Shown piece by piece: positions 11,466 through 22,637 of a stretch of 64,000 nt of DNA. Under the pieces are notes generated by a model. It did not search any database, was not told where the DNA came from, and saw nothing but the letters and a program-made list of their open reading frames with translations. The translations under genes and the position numbers were made by a program. Source of the DNA: Quercus robur (taxonomy: Eukaryota > Streptophyta > Magnoliopsida > Fagales > Fagaceae); contig NC_065536.1 in assembly GCF_932294415.1 (NCBI RefSeq), positions 50,406,354 to 50,470,353 on the forward strand, read 5' to 3'. Position 1 is the stretch's first letter. Each line of letters starts with the position of its first letter.

Positions 11466-11631
11466 TTTTTTTTTATATACAAAATAGAATTCTACTCTAG
11501 AATAATCTAAGTGTATATGTATGTGAAACTGCCTTCTGGAGACTTGAACCTCGGTCTTTGCCCCCCACACCCCACAAACACACAAACACTTATACTTGTG
11601 GAGTGATTATCACACCAAGGGTGTGCAGTGA
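11466..11631 (-). mobile_element. tRNA-derived SINE with 16-bp TSD
   Basis: Perfect direct repeats TTAATTGGATAGCCTT at 11450-11465 and 11632-11647 bound a 166-bp insertion with its T-run (an A-tail on the minus strand) at the left. On the minus strand it contains a Pol III B-box-like GGTTCAAGTCTCC and an A-box-like TGGTGTGATAATCAC, as in tRNA-derived SINEs. A sister copy lies at 62747-62922. Confidence 0.85.
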
Positions 11632-11647
11632 TTAATTGGATAGCCTT

Positions 11648-13287
11648 GAAAACACCAAAAAGTTAAGGAATAAAATCATAAATGCTAAAATAAAAATAAA
11701 TAAAAAATACAAATCAGCAAATATAAAAAAATAAAAGGTAAAACAAATCCTTCAAAAGAAAATGCTAAAATAATAAGAAAATATTCATCATTTAAATACC
11801 TATCTTAAAGAGAATAAATACTGTTTGCAAAAAAAAAAAAAGAAAAAAAAAAGAGAGAAAGAGAGAGAGAGAAAGCACTGATAACAATCACCACAATATT
11901 AATTTTCATCTGGTATTCGATTAGCAAAGAAAAAGAAGAAGATTTAGAATGAATAAAAAATAAGTTTCAGAAAAATATAATAAAGAAAACGAACTCCGTA
12001 CCTGTAAAAAGAATGAAGCAAGCAAGTACGCACTCATGTAGTAAAGAAAAGAACACCACCCTTTATTTTGAAATAATGCCCAACTCTCTCTCTCTCTCTC
12101 TGATTTCTTAAAGCGTAATATTGTGAAAAACCTAAGCTTACTATGTCTTTATATAGGAAGGCCTTAGTCCCAGTCCTTTGTAGACTAGAAGTCCAACAAG
12201 TTCAGTATTTTTTTTCAAAATTGAAATTATTCCTAAACCGGCTCTAACTCCGTGATAATCGTTTCTTTTACACCACGCAAGTATTGAAAAACGAGGGTTT
12301 ATTATAGAAGAATTTATCTAGTGTTATGCGGTGCGGGATAAGGATGTAGACAACATTGGTTGACGCGTCCCACTGTATTACACATCTCAAATAGGTCCAA
12401 TAACATTTCGCCAAATCGGCAACACGGAACCGACATTGCGTAGGAAATTGTAGCGAATTGTGATTCATATTATCATTTTTTTTTTTTTTTGAGAAACAGT
12501 GATTCATATTATAATGAATTTAAAGGGTATGGTTTTTCTTTTTTCTTTTTTCTTTTGAATCTTTACATCTATATATTATGTTTTATTGTTTCTCAAAAAA
12601 AAAATATTATGTTTTATTAGGGATACTATAGATTATTATCACTCATCAGTATATCACAGAGATATTTTGTAAAAATATCTCACAGAAATTTCAAAGCCAA
12701 GTTTAAAATGGTAAGGAGAAAAACCTAAAAATAAATATTGTGTGAATCTCACGTAAAAAAAATCTACGTACCTAAATTCCTCTAGAAATTAAATATATAT
12801 ATATATATATAAAAAGATTCAAAAGAAAAATAAAAACCTTTTGTATAAAATTATTCCACATTAGTAATCAATGAAAAAAAAATATTACATTAGCAATGGG
12901 CATGAATAAAGCAGTATTAACTCTTTAAATAAAATAAAAAATAAAAAAAGCTGTATTCATGTAGCATAAAAAAAGAATATATATATATATATATATATAC
13001 ATACACACACACACAAGCCTCTGAGCACGCGCATTTGCATGTATTATAATTTAGAAGTATATACTTTTTTCAAACAAATAAAAATGATAAACTTTAGAGA
13101 TGAGTAGTAACTGTAATTTTTTTTTTAAACGTAAAGGGAAAAAATTCTAAATTTTAAGAGTTATATTTTTTAATTCAAAATAAAATTTGTTATTTGACAT
13201 TTACAACCCTATTTTTAAATAAATTTACCCTTTATTAATGAAGATATTTTTGAACCATAAAATAATCCAATTGAAAGAGGGGAATCC

Positions 13288-13332
<45 letters not shown>
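11648..13332. other. AT-rich intergenic sequence with microsatellites, no gene seen
   Basis: The stretch holds A/GA runs near 11829-11874, a (CT)n near 12083-12101, (AT)n at about 12792-12811 and 12976-12999 followed by (AC)n to about 13014, and (TA)n at 13292-13322 followed by (GA)n. No coding or transposon border was recognised. Confidence 0.55.
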
Positions 13333-13336
<4 letters not shown>

Positions 13337-14314
13337 AATGGGTTCAAGTTACACCTGGTGTAAACATTTTTTAAACCATTGGATTTAAGTAGATCCAATG
13401 GACAAAAAAAGATCCTCATTAATGTTAATATTCAAATTAATTTCATTTATTATCCCTTATTTAATACATTTCATACCTATCTCTAAACCAAAAAAAAAAA
13501 AAAAAAAGTCTACATCTCTCTCTCCTCCATAATCACGTTTTTCTCTGCTCTCTCTTTCTCCTCCATTGCTTTTCTCCAACTCAATTCCATTGCCTTTCTC
13601 TTCTCTTAATTCCAATCTCACCACCATGCTCCTTGCCTCATCAACATGAACACTCCAGATCTTGTCTCATGAAATAAAAATTTTCTTCATGTTCAGATTC
13701 ATCTTTTTCCAAAAGATACTTTCATTAACTACTTCAAAAAATTATGACTACGCGGCGCCCTTCAATCAGTCATTATTTCTTGATGGAGCATCTAGAAACA
13801 CCCTTACCCAATCACTTGCTTTTAATTTCCAGGCAATAATAATTCGGTGTTTTCTTCTCGTCAGCATGACAATTTTATGCATTATGTTAAATATTTATTT
13901 TAGCAGCTTTCATCAATCAGAAGAAAAGAGTCAACATATACATATGTATGACAGTGTGAGGTTTAATAATTAGATTATAGATGATCACTAAATCAGGATA
14001 ACAAAATTTTACTTAGTTTTTTCTTGGATTAACATATATATGTATGTTTGGAAAAAGATGAATCTGAACGTGAAGAAATTAGAAAGAGAAAGCAAAGAAA
14101 AACGTGATTATGGAGGAGAGAGAGATGTAGACTTTTTTTGGGGGGTTTAAAGATAGGTATGGAATGTACTAAATAAGGGATAATAAATGAGATCAATTAG
14201 AATATTAGCATTAATGAGGGTTTTTTTTTACCATTGGATCTAGTACTTAAATCTAATGGTTTAAAAAAGGTGTAACTCTAAAGAGTTACACCAGGTGTAA
14301 CTTGAACCCATCTC
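13333..14314. mobile_element. Foldback element (long inverted repeats) sitting in an AT microsatellite
   Basis: The two ends are inverted copies starting GGGTTCAAGTTACACCTGG. The left arm is about 13333-13560, continued at about 13685-13712 after an extra block. The right arm is about 14047-14314. The arms share ACCATTGGAT/TTTAAGT, CATTTATTATCCCTTATTTA, ATACCTATCT and the CTCTCTCCTCCATAATCACG block. One arm has an extra stretch containing ACTCTTTAGAGTTACACC. The element lies between (TA)n/(GA)n on the left and (AT)n on the right. No transposase is present, and the 103-codon open frame in the loop has no recognisable similarity. The superfamily is unclear. Confidence 0.75.
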
Positions 14315-14934
14315 ATATATATATATATATAAAGCTTTTGCGTTTATCCAAAGAATTGATAAGGTAGAAGAAGAAAACTGATAAGAACAATTGAAGTATT
14401 ATATGGATCTAAAAAAAATATTGCTATATTTTCATTTTTATTTTTTAGAGAAAAATTGTTTCAATTTAGTGCAGTCATTTAGCACAACCATGAGCTCTAA
14501 GCCCTATATTAATATAACTATGGATGCATAAGTCATTGGAGCTTGCTACTAATTTTGTTTCATCCTTGAGTTAATATTTGAAATCTAATATCTTCTGTAC
14601 CAAGCAAACAAATATTTGGAATACTAATTTTTTTCACATTTGCAATTCATCACTTGAACTAACAAAGAAAGTTTAGAAATTTTTTTCTTTGTTTCATGCA
14701 AATGACAAGATTCATCAAATAAGAGTAAACTCAATCAAATATGTCAACCCCAATAAAATCAATATCTTGGAATATTATGTGTTTGTAGAAATCAAATGGA
14801 TTATCTAACTTATGAGTCATGGGCTTACCATTTGTTTTCATTTTGAATTGATATTCTTCTTGGACACTACAATCTTGATTTCGACATCCATTTCTATAAT
14901 AGGATCTCATTAATATCCACCAAAATCTCAATTT
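14315..14934. other. AT-rich, no clear gene; possibly more retrotransposon debris
   Basis: A minus-strand open stretch at 14731-14931 could be extra internal sequence of the adjacent Gypsy fossil, but I cannot assign it to a domain. Nothing else was recognised. Confidence 0.35.
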
Positions 14935-15695
14935 TAGGATCTTTTTCTATAATATGATCTTCATTCTTTTTTTTAAATTCTATATTTTGTTATTTGACTT
15001 CTACATAAGCTTCAAGGAATGTATTTTCTTCAACATGCAATTCCCCCCCACCCCCCTCTCCTTGACGGTGGATTAAAATAGAGCTCATCAAAATAATTCA
15101 AGTATGAACTCGTTGGCCAATAATCTTGCTTTATAAATGACAATATTACATCACAACCCAAATAATAAAATTCAATAGCAAGCATCTTTCTCATCCTTGG
15201 CTATAAAAAATTTTTATCTTTACCTCGTTGAATTCTTTGAAACTGTATTTGTTCCCTCCAACTTAAGGCATACCGACTAAGTTTAAAAAAATGTGTAACT
15301 TTTCTCGCATGCGGAATATCCATATAGTCAGATAAATTCTATATTATCAAGTAATCACTCAAGAACATCTTTCTTAAAAGAACAACCATTAAAAGTTGCA
15401 ATTCTTTTATCAAGTCCATAATCATTTTGAATCTAGTTTGAGAGGAAACTAACTTACCCATAGGTTGCCAATTATATCTCTGCAATAGTTATCTTTATTA
15501 TTATCGCCTATGATTCTAAATCGTCTCCAATGGTGCCATCTTAGTAAAGATATTTGTGAGTGTTTGTTCTCAACCACATACTACTTGCTATGTGTCACAT
15601 TGAAACAAAAGGAATTTGTCCCTTGTAAGGAATCCTTCGTGAGTTCCTTAGTGAATTGCCACCAAACTAGGATAAGAACAATACTTTGAAAACAA
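14935..15695 (-). mobile_element. Fossil Ty3/Gypsy gag-region fragment, second copy, broken
   Basis: The segment 15071-15695 is a diverged copy of 3076-3677, with shared words such as TAAAATAGAGCTCATCAAAA and AGGATAAGAACAATACTTTG. The alignment extends left to about 14935, across a stretch that is absent at 3055. On the minus strand it reads in pieces as a Gypsy gag region. It is broken in several places and old. The sequence to the right (about 15696-15800) may be the remains of its LTR. Confidence 0.55.
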
Positions 15696-16465
15696 CTAAT
15701 GCGGGAAAAAAGCCATAAAAAATAGAATACGTCTACCTCAAGTTAATAACCTTGAATCCACAAGGAAAATTCTAGAATCCCCCAAAAAATAAAAGAGAAA
15801 ATTCTCTGAAAACTTTATTAATATGTGTAGTCACCAAGCCCATAAGTTGGGCACGAAGGATTTGTTTACCAATATTGTATCTCGACCTTACACGAATGTG
15901 TGAATAAATTGAGAAGATGGTAGACGCGGGTAAGAGGAGTTGCGCCCTAAGCACACCAACAATGTGTACCATGCACATCTAAAAGGTTTTGAGGATAAGG
16001 GGGACACATTTTGACGTACTATGCTGGACATCAAGCACTACCTTGAGAGATACTGGACCAAGCAGTCCTTTCCTAACTGCACCGGACTTCCTCACTTGTT
16101 AGCATCTTGCATTGCTTGGACAACACAATAGTCAACAGGCACATATATCTCTCTCAATGGCCTGGGGAAAGGACAGCCCATGACCATGGCTAGCCTTGTC
16201 CTTCCCTTTCCACTCTTCTCCTTCAAGTGATTCTCTCTCTCCTCTAGCAAGCGATCTTGTATTATCATTAGTTGTCCTTGCAAACCAGGTGCCTTTCTTG
16301 TACTATAAAAGAAAAGGACACTAGTCATACTAGGAAAGGAGGAACAAGGAGAGCAAGAGGAATAAGAGGAAAAAGATAGAAGCATACATCGAATAGAGGG
16401 TAGTGGAAAAACTGCAGTGTTGTAATTTATTGGTTTCTTTTTATCAGAAGAATACAAAATCCTTG
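15696..16465. other. Intergenic, no gene recognised
   Basis: A minus-strand open stretch of 132 codons (16490-16092) contains a short charged segment (IIQDRLLEERENHLKEK) but no known domain. It overlaps the CACTA-like end at 16466, so it may be transposon debris. Confidence 0.35.
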
Positions 16466-16640
16466 CACTAAAAAAAAGTCTTATAGCCACGTTTTTAAAA
16501 CGCGGCTATAACTCCTGAAAACATGACTATAGGTCAATTCGAACTATGACCGCATTTTTTATAGCTACATTTCTAGCCATTGTCTAGAACCTATAACTAT
16601 AGGATTTTTGGCCAAAATCCTTGCTCCTTACCGTGGTTTT
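16466..16640 (+). mobile_element. CACTA-type (En/Spm-like) transposon end with subterminal repeats
   Basis: The sequence begins CACTAAAAAAAAG and is followed by repeated short inverted words of the kind TATAGCCACGTTTTT / AAAACGCGGCTATA and CTATAGG, as seen in the subterminal regions of plant CACTA elements. No matching TAGTG end was found to the right, so this is a one-ended remnant. Confidence 0.5.
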
Positions 16641-17274
16641 TCACCCCTATTTTCTTAGGGTTTTTCACGTAATCATTTGTATTTGTTTTTTATTGTTAAG
16701 TCATCCTCATTGTTCCCTTGTTCTTAGTGGTAAAGAAACACTATTTCAAAGCTTTGACAAATGGTGTTTAAATGTACTAGGGTTACGGTTTAGAGCTATT
16801 TATTATACATTATCTAAAAATCTAATTTACACGTACAATATGAAAGTTGTTCTTAATTTTTTTTTAAGAGTTTGGCTCTCGATAACTTAATTGATAAGAA
16901 AAAATACTCTAAAAAGAGATCTTAATTAATACTTTCCCATAGTATGACTCTAATTTGACAAGAAAAGCATTAAAAATACCTAAAATCCAGTAAACAATAG
17001 CCTTACCTAAGATTTTGAAAATTATATGAAAATATCAAAATTAATAAATAAAAAAGATTATACGCCATAAACTATCCTACATTAAGGGTTATCATCATCT
17101 ACAATAAACAAAGCTTAGTTCATCACACTAAGTTCATCTTTTATGATGTTACGGAAGCTACAAGAAAACAAACATGTTAGTTTCTAAATGAAAACCTTGT
17201 ATCCACAAAGGGTTCTTTGAATCTATAAGGTGATAGAGTTCTGGAATTTACCAAAGAGAAACAATAGACAAAAG
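16641..17274. other. Intergenic, AT-rich, no gene seen
   Basis: No reading frame or border was recognised. The words around 17190-17262 (CTTGTATCCACAAAGGG, then TCTGGAATTTACC) loosely resemble 15750-15790, next to the Gypsy fossil, so an LTR remnant is possible. Confidence 0.3.
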
Positions 17275-20200
17275 TGTAGACACCTCATTTCATTTTGACA
17301 TGTATCCAAGCCCCCCCCCCCCCCCCCCCCACAAACCAAAATAATCAACATCGTGTGTGGAACCCAATGAGGATGACAAGCCTAAATATGACTCAATACA
17401 ATTCAAGTTCAAGCCTAAGCCTAACTATGAAATATGGAAGAAGCCTAAGGCCCAAAAGCCCATTTTGACCTAATTTGACTGAGGTTGACAAAGAGTGCGT
17501 ACGCACTCTCTAGACAGAAAGCCTCAAATCACTTCATTTTCATTTTAATGGGATTCTAAGTCAACTAGCTTAATCAACTGGCTACCCAAACGTCTCATCA
17601 AACCCTAGACACCCATTTCCCTTATAAATGCCCCTATTTTCAACATCCAAAGGGTCAGAAAATTAAACACTACCAAAACTGTCAAAATTCTCTCAGAATA
17701 CCTAACCTAGAGTTTTAAGGCTAGAAGGGCAAAAGGATTGATTATTAGATTGTTCTTCAAATCCTTGTTGATTTGAAGGTAGTCTCTTTCTCGCCTTTAT
17801 TCAAACTTCTAGTTGGTTCAAGCTTGCAAACACACTATTTAGGGTCTTTTAGTCAACTCTAATCAAATCATTCAACCCATCCTCCCACACACATAATTGC
17901 AGTAGTTGATTTCTGACAAGGGGTTGGTCAAAACAATATCACTATAAGTGCTACAAGGAGGAGATGTGGATCTTTCCCATGATCCACACTCTCCTCCTCG
18001 ATTCTTGTTTCTTTTATACTTCTCGTTGTTTTTAAGTCTTAATATGTTTTTTTACATGTACATAATCTATTTTGTGTCTTTGGTTTAATTCATTTCCCTT
18101 GATTGTGCTAAGAACATGTAAATCTGCCACAATATAAGTATACATAGAATAAGCTACATATACATCCATATCTATGTGTACGCACTTTTTAGATGACTAG
18201 GGTTTTTGCTTTGGTTGTTTATCTAAGAATCTGTTTTAAATGTACACTGATAGAAGAGTGCATATGCACCTTTCTTACAATGTATGCCAAATTGGGCCCA
18301 AACCAGATGCCTTGTCTTTTATGTTCTATTTATCATTAATGTCATGTTTTATTATCTTTCCATATTTTTTTTACATGTCTTTAATGTGTATATCCTGATT
18401 TATTTTGTTTCCTTTTGTATGTGATAATAAATGCAAAATACCCAAAATATCTTCTTTCTTTCCTTTTCTATTTCAAAACCCTAATTCACTCTCCCTTCGC
18501 TCTCATCCAATCTTTAATTATGATTTGAACCCAATAAGGCAACTAAAAGTCTTAGAGATAAGTAAGGAAATATTCCAAACCTTAGAAGACTTAATTACTA
18601 TTAAAACTTAAAGTCAATACTCAATTAGTATTCAATTTATTTGAGTTTAATTGCCTATTCAAATATAAGGAAAGTATTACAAGGGGACTTTAATGCAATC
18701 AAGGTAATTGATTTGAATTTACATAGTAATATCAAAAGTCAATTTAATCAAGCCCTAATTGATCGAATCTTCTTAATCCTTAAAAGATACAAATCCCTAA
18801 TGTCAAATCAAGACAACTTAAGTCTAATAAAAGAGAAAACATACATCAATTAGTGAAGATTCCACTTCGATTAATACTTCCTTCTCATAGGACTTAAACA
18901 CTCATTGGAGTAAGACTCTCAACTCTGTTTGGTATCCACATGCACATGCATGATTGGATATATGCATACACACACTTGAATGTCTTACCATGCTTTCATC
19001 CTGTTGTCTAGCCATGTTGTCTTCCATGTTATGCCTTGTTTATTTAAGTTCATTGGCATGAATCAGTTTCTCCTTCCATGATTTGTTTTATGTATACATG
19101 CTCACATGTATATGTCGCTTTCCATATTTATCTCATATGACCCATAGCCTACACCTAAGTCTAGACGCAAATGCACACTTTTGAACCTCTAGGATAAATC
19201 TACCTCCTGTCCAAATCAAGTAACAATATATGAAGGCCAGCTATGGCTGGGCAAACTTGGGGTGCCTAACCTCTTCCCATCACGTTATAGACATCTCATT
19301 TTGTACCCCTTATGACTTGAGCCCCCGTTCTCTAATGACGACATCACTTAGAGTCCCAAGGTTGATTTAGAACCCAATCTTGTGAATCTTTAGCTTGAAA
19401 GATGTTTTGGTAAGAAAAATAGGCAGGAAAACCCTAAGCATGCACAGGCACGTTCGCTTTAAGTATGTGCACACATACATCAAGCATATGCATGCATACC
19501 TCATGTATGCACGTGCACTTAGAGTTTTAGTTACCTGCAAGGAAAGTTTTTAGACATAAAATTTTGTAAAGTGAATCCCATATTAGCTGGGAGCCACCCT
19601 ACACCCCCTATGATCACTATAATAAAGCCCCAAAGGCTCTTTTACCAAAACATGTCAAATTTACTAGAAAATAGTGAATCAAAAAGGGAGTTTATTCCAA
19701 ATATCCTCAAGTAAAAGGTTTACTTAGTTAGGGACTATTTTAGTGTTATCCTTCGAGTTTTAAGTTTAACTAACCTTCTTGGATTTGTTCTTGATTAGAC
19801 TGAGAGGAATGATCAAATTAAAGCTCTAAGGAGTTCTAGTGTTTGAGGTAAAGGTCTAACTTTGTCTCTCTCATTTTTGTTTGTTTACTTGTTTTTCTTT
19901 GTGTTTTATTGCTTTAGTATCTTGTTTTTTTAGTTTAGATCATTTACTTTTCATATTAAAAGCATAATAGGTTGCTAGAATTCTTGTTTTGCTTGTTGTT
20001 TCTGGGTGTTTATGCCTACGCGTGCTTCATGTATGCATGCATATATTTGTAGCATGCGTATGCATGCACATGGGATGTGCACGCATGCTCGTGCCCAAAA
20101 ACCCAGAATTAAGGATTCTTTAAGTTTTATTTGCTTTGGTTAATTTTAATCACTTTTAGTTTCTGTTTGACTTAGTCTTGCATGTTTAAACCATAAGATA

Positions 20201-21452
20201 AGTAGAATAACATGTTTTACTTGCTTGTGATTGATAAATTAAATATTAGGGTCTACATGTCTTGGATGAACAATATGAATATGCACATGAACATGAACAT
20301 GCATTGATGCATAGGTGCTCTAATGCAGTGAGGTAAGTGAGATAAGTAATGCATAAATCATATGAGCATGCATTTGATTACTATAATATGAGTTGATTGC
20401 TTATGACGGATAAACATGATGAATGCTTTGATGATTGAATATGCATGTGATGATTCTTGATGCTACTGCCTTGCGAAAATTATTGTATGTTTTGCATGTT
20501 GCCTTTAAATATAATGCATGAAGTGATTAGATGAATGGTAGGACTTTATACTATGTGTTGTAATGGGATGATACACCATTTTGAGTGCTAGATGCATGTT
20601 AAAATGTGTGTGAGTATAGAATAACATGTTAGAGGATCCTTTGATGGGATTAGGATTTGAAACAAAATGAGTGGAGGCCATACTATGGGTCAGGTGGGGT
20701 TGGGTGCCTAACACATTCTCATCCCTATACCTAAACTCTGGATACGTGCTTTGATAAAGATCAGTCCTTCTATAAGGGTGCTACATATATGGTTTCTAGA
20801 CCTAATCTAGGTGAAAACTCCATTTACACTCTCTACTCGGTCCACTCTAGGCCAAGATGTACTTCACATGAGGAAACCACTCATCACGGGTGCTTACACC
20901 CATACCTATACCGTAACTCTGGACCTTGTCTGGTAGGAAGACCTTCATGAACTCAATTCTTTGGTTCCTAGACATATAACCAAATGGCGACTCCTTTACT
21001 TCTTTTTAAGAGGCACCACATACTCCCAAGCTCATGTCAATTTGAGTTTGAAACCGCTTTTATGGAGATTATGTACCACGCACCCCGCCTTCGTGAAAAG
21101 GAACTGACATGCCGATATGTCATCTAAAGGGAGTATGGATCACGGAACTTACAAAAGTCTGAATTTTTATTAATCTGAAAACTGAATTACCTTGGAAACC
21201 ACAGTGCATTTAAGGATGGGCTCCTCTCCCATTTTTATTTCTCCCGTTATCTTTAGTTTTACAATGGATAGTACCGCAGAGGCAGCCCAGCCCAACATTG
21301 TAAAAAATGTCCACTACAAACCTCAAGATCATTTTTATAATATGCAATAAATGAATTAATGCATGTAATGCAACCATGAATTTTTGGTATATAAATGGTC
21401 ATTCCAACCATCTTTCCGAATTAAATCATAGGTGCAAAATCAAGTGTCTACA
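17275..21452 (+). mobile_element. Large LTR-like block, possible solo LTR of an Ogre/Tat-type Ty3/Gypsy element
   Basis: The block begins TGTAGACACC and ends GTGTCTACA: a TG...CA pair with a 9-bp terminal inverted repeat, typical of LTR ends. At about 4.18 kb it is non-coding, which fits the very long LTRs of the Ogre/Tat lineage. It contains a C-run (17311-17330) and clusters of CATGCATG-like alternating purine-pyrimidine words (about 19440-19510 and 20010-20095). A TGGCGACTCC word near 20985 resembles the Arg-tRNA primer-site motif of these elements, which makes the exact right border uncertain. The 5-bp flanks (AAAAG and GGCAC) do not match, so no TSD is preserved. Old and without internal genes. 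Confidence 0.45.
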
Positions 21453-21593
21453 GGCACTTCAAACAAACTCCTAATATGGAGTTTTAAATAATTTGCTTGA
21501 TTTTTCAAATGGCTACACTTATCTTATTATCCTAGTGATAAATATTATAAGTTAGATAACCCTAAAATAAACGAGTCCTAATAGTTTACTAAG

Positions 21594-21800
21594 GGCATGT
21601 TTGGTAGCTATTCCTTTCTAAAAAGTCTCTTCCCCTAGCTATTCCTTAATACATGTAACAACTTTTTAAATTATTATATTTTCAAAAAATAAAATTTTTC
21701 CATATGCATAATCTTTTACTAACTTTCTAAACCTAACAATGAAACTTGTGAATAGGAATAGTTATCCCAATTACAATATCTTTTATTTCCAATAATAAAA
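21594..21800 (+). mobile_element. Partial Tourist-like MITE (GGGCATGTTTGGTA family)
   Basis: After TAA, the terminus GGGCATGTTTGGTAGCTATTCC matches the ends of the elements at 52850 and 62149. A weak reverse match (AATAGGAATAGTTAT) near 21755 suggests part of the other arm, but there is no clean right end. Confidence 0.45.
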
Positions 21801-22637
21801 ATTATTTTTCTTAAGAGTAATCTTTATTCATGGCAACAATCGTGCTTTAAGGCTCTGAGTCTCTTCATCAATAAATAGGTGTAGACTCAACACATCTGGG
21901 GAACCAAGAGCTGAAACTTTTTATTGAGAGTTAGAAATCTAAAGGAGGGTGGGTGCACCATATCTAATGTAAACCCACAATCCTAAGCAGGAAAACACTA
22001 TTTCTTAATGGAGAAGAAAAATATGGGCTGTGAACCCATTTTTATGAAGTGAAGAAATGCGAATCATTAGGAGAAATTTTGGGTAAAAGCCAATTTGTGT
22101 GGTTGGATAAAATTTGAGCTTTTTTGCTCCTTAAAATGATCTCGATCCAAGACCCATTCATTTTCCACTACAATCGCAAATGGTTGTGTACCAAAAGTGA
22201 GACCTCAATTCTCAGCCTCTCACTTCATACCCTAATGTTGGAGAAAACTAGTTCCCAGGGAATCTAAGACAACCAGCTTCCCCTAACTCATGCATAATTT
22301 TTAAATACTCCATAGAACATGTGTAGTGTGTGATTTGGCCGATTTGGTTTAAGATTGGATCAGATAAAACACTCTGTTTTTTTGTTGCTGAAAAGATAAA
22401 ACATTTCCTAGTGAGGAACAGCTCCCCTGCCTCATGCATGATTTATAAATACTCCATACAAACAAATCTATGAGGCAATTAGGCAAAGCTGGTTAAATTT
22501 TCTTTATGGTACTTTAATTCTCATGAAATCAAGATATACAAAAGCCGTAAACCAGAAGATTGCCTGTTCTAGTAGCAGAGTCTAAGCACAATATATATCT
22601 ACAAACATCTGCGTATGAGAGAAGGAAAGAAACATGG
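21801..22637. other. 3' flank of the C2-domain gene; small direct repeat
   Basis: A roughly 40-bp block (CAGCTTCCCCTAACTCATGC onward) at about 22273-22313 recurs, diverged, at about 22419-22459, each time followed by AAATACTCCATA. The last part (22450-22637) probably holds the 3' UTR of the minus-strand gene. No other gene was seen. Confidence 0.45.

Noticed and set aside
13662-13973. 103-codon open frame in the loop of the foldback element
   Set aside because: It has no known domain and a composition like the surrounding AT-rich DNA; probably chance.
16092-16490. 132-codon minus-strand frame next to the CACTA-like end
   Set aside because: Only a short charged segment is notable; no transposase motif and no start context.
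17311-17330. Twenty-base C-run as a possible functional motif
   Set aside because: Simple sequence inside a dead LTR-like block; could also be an assembly artefact.
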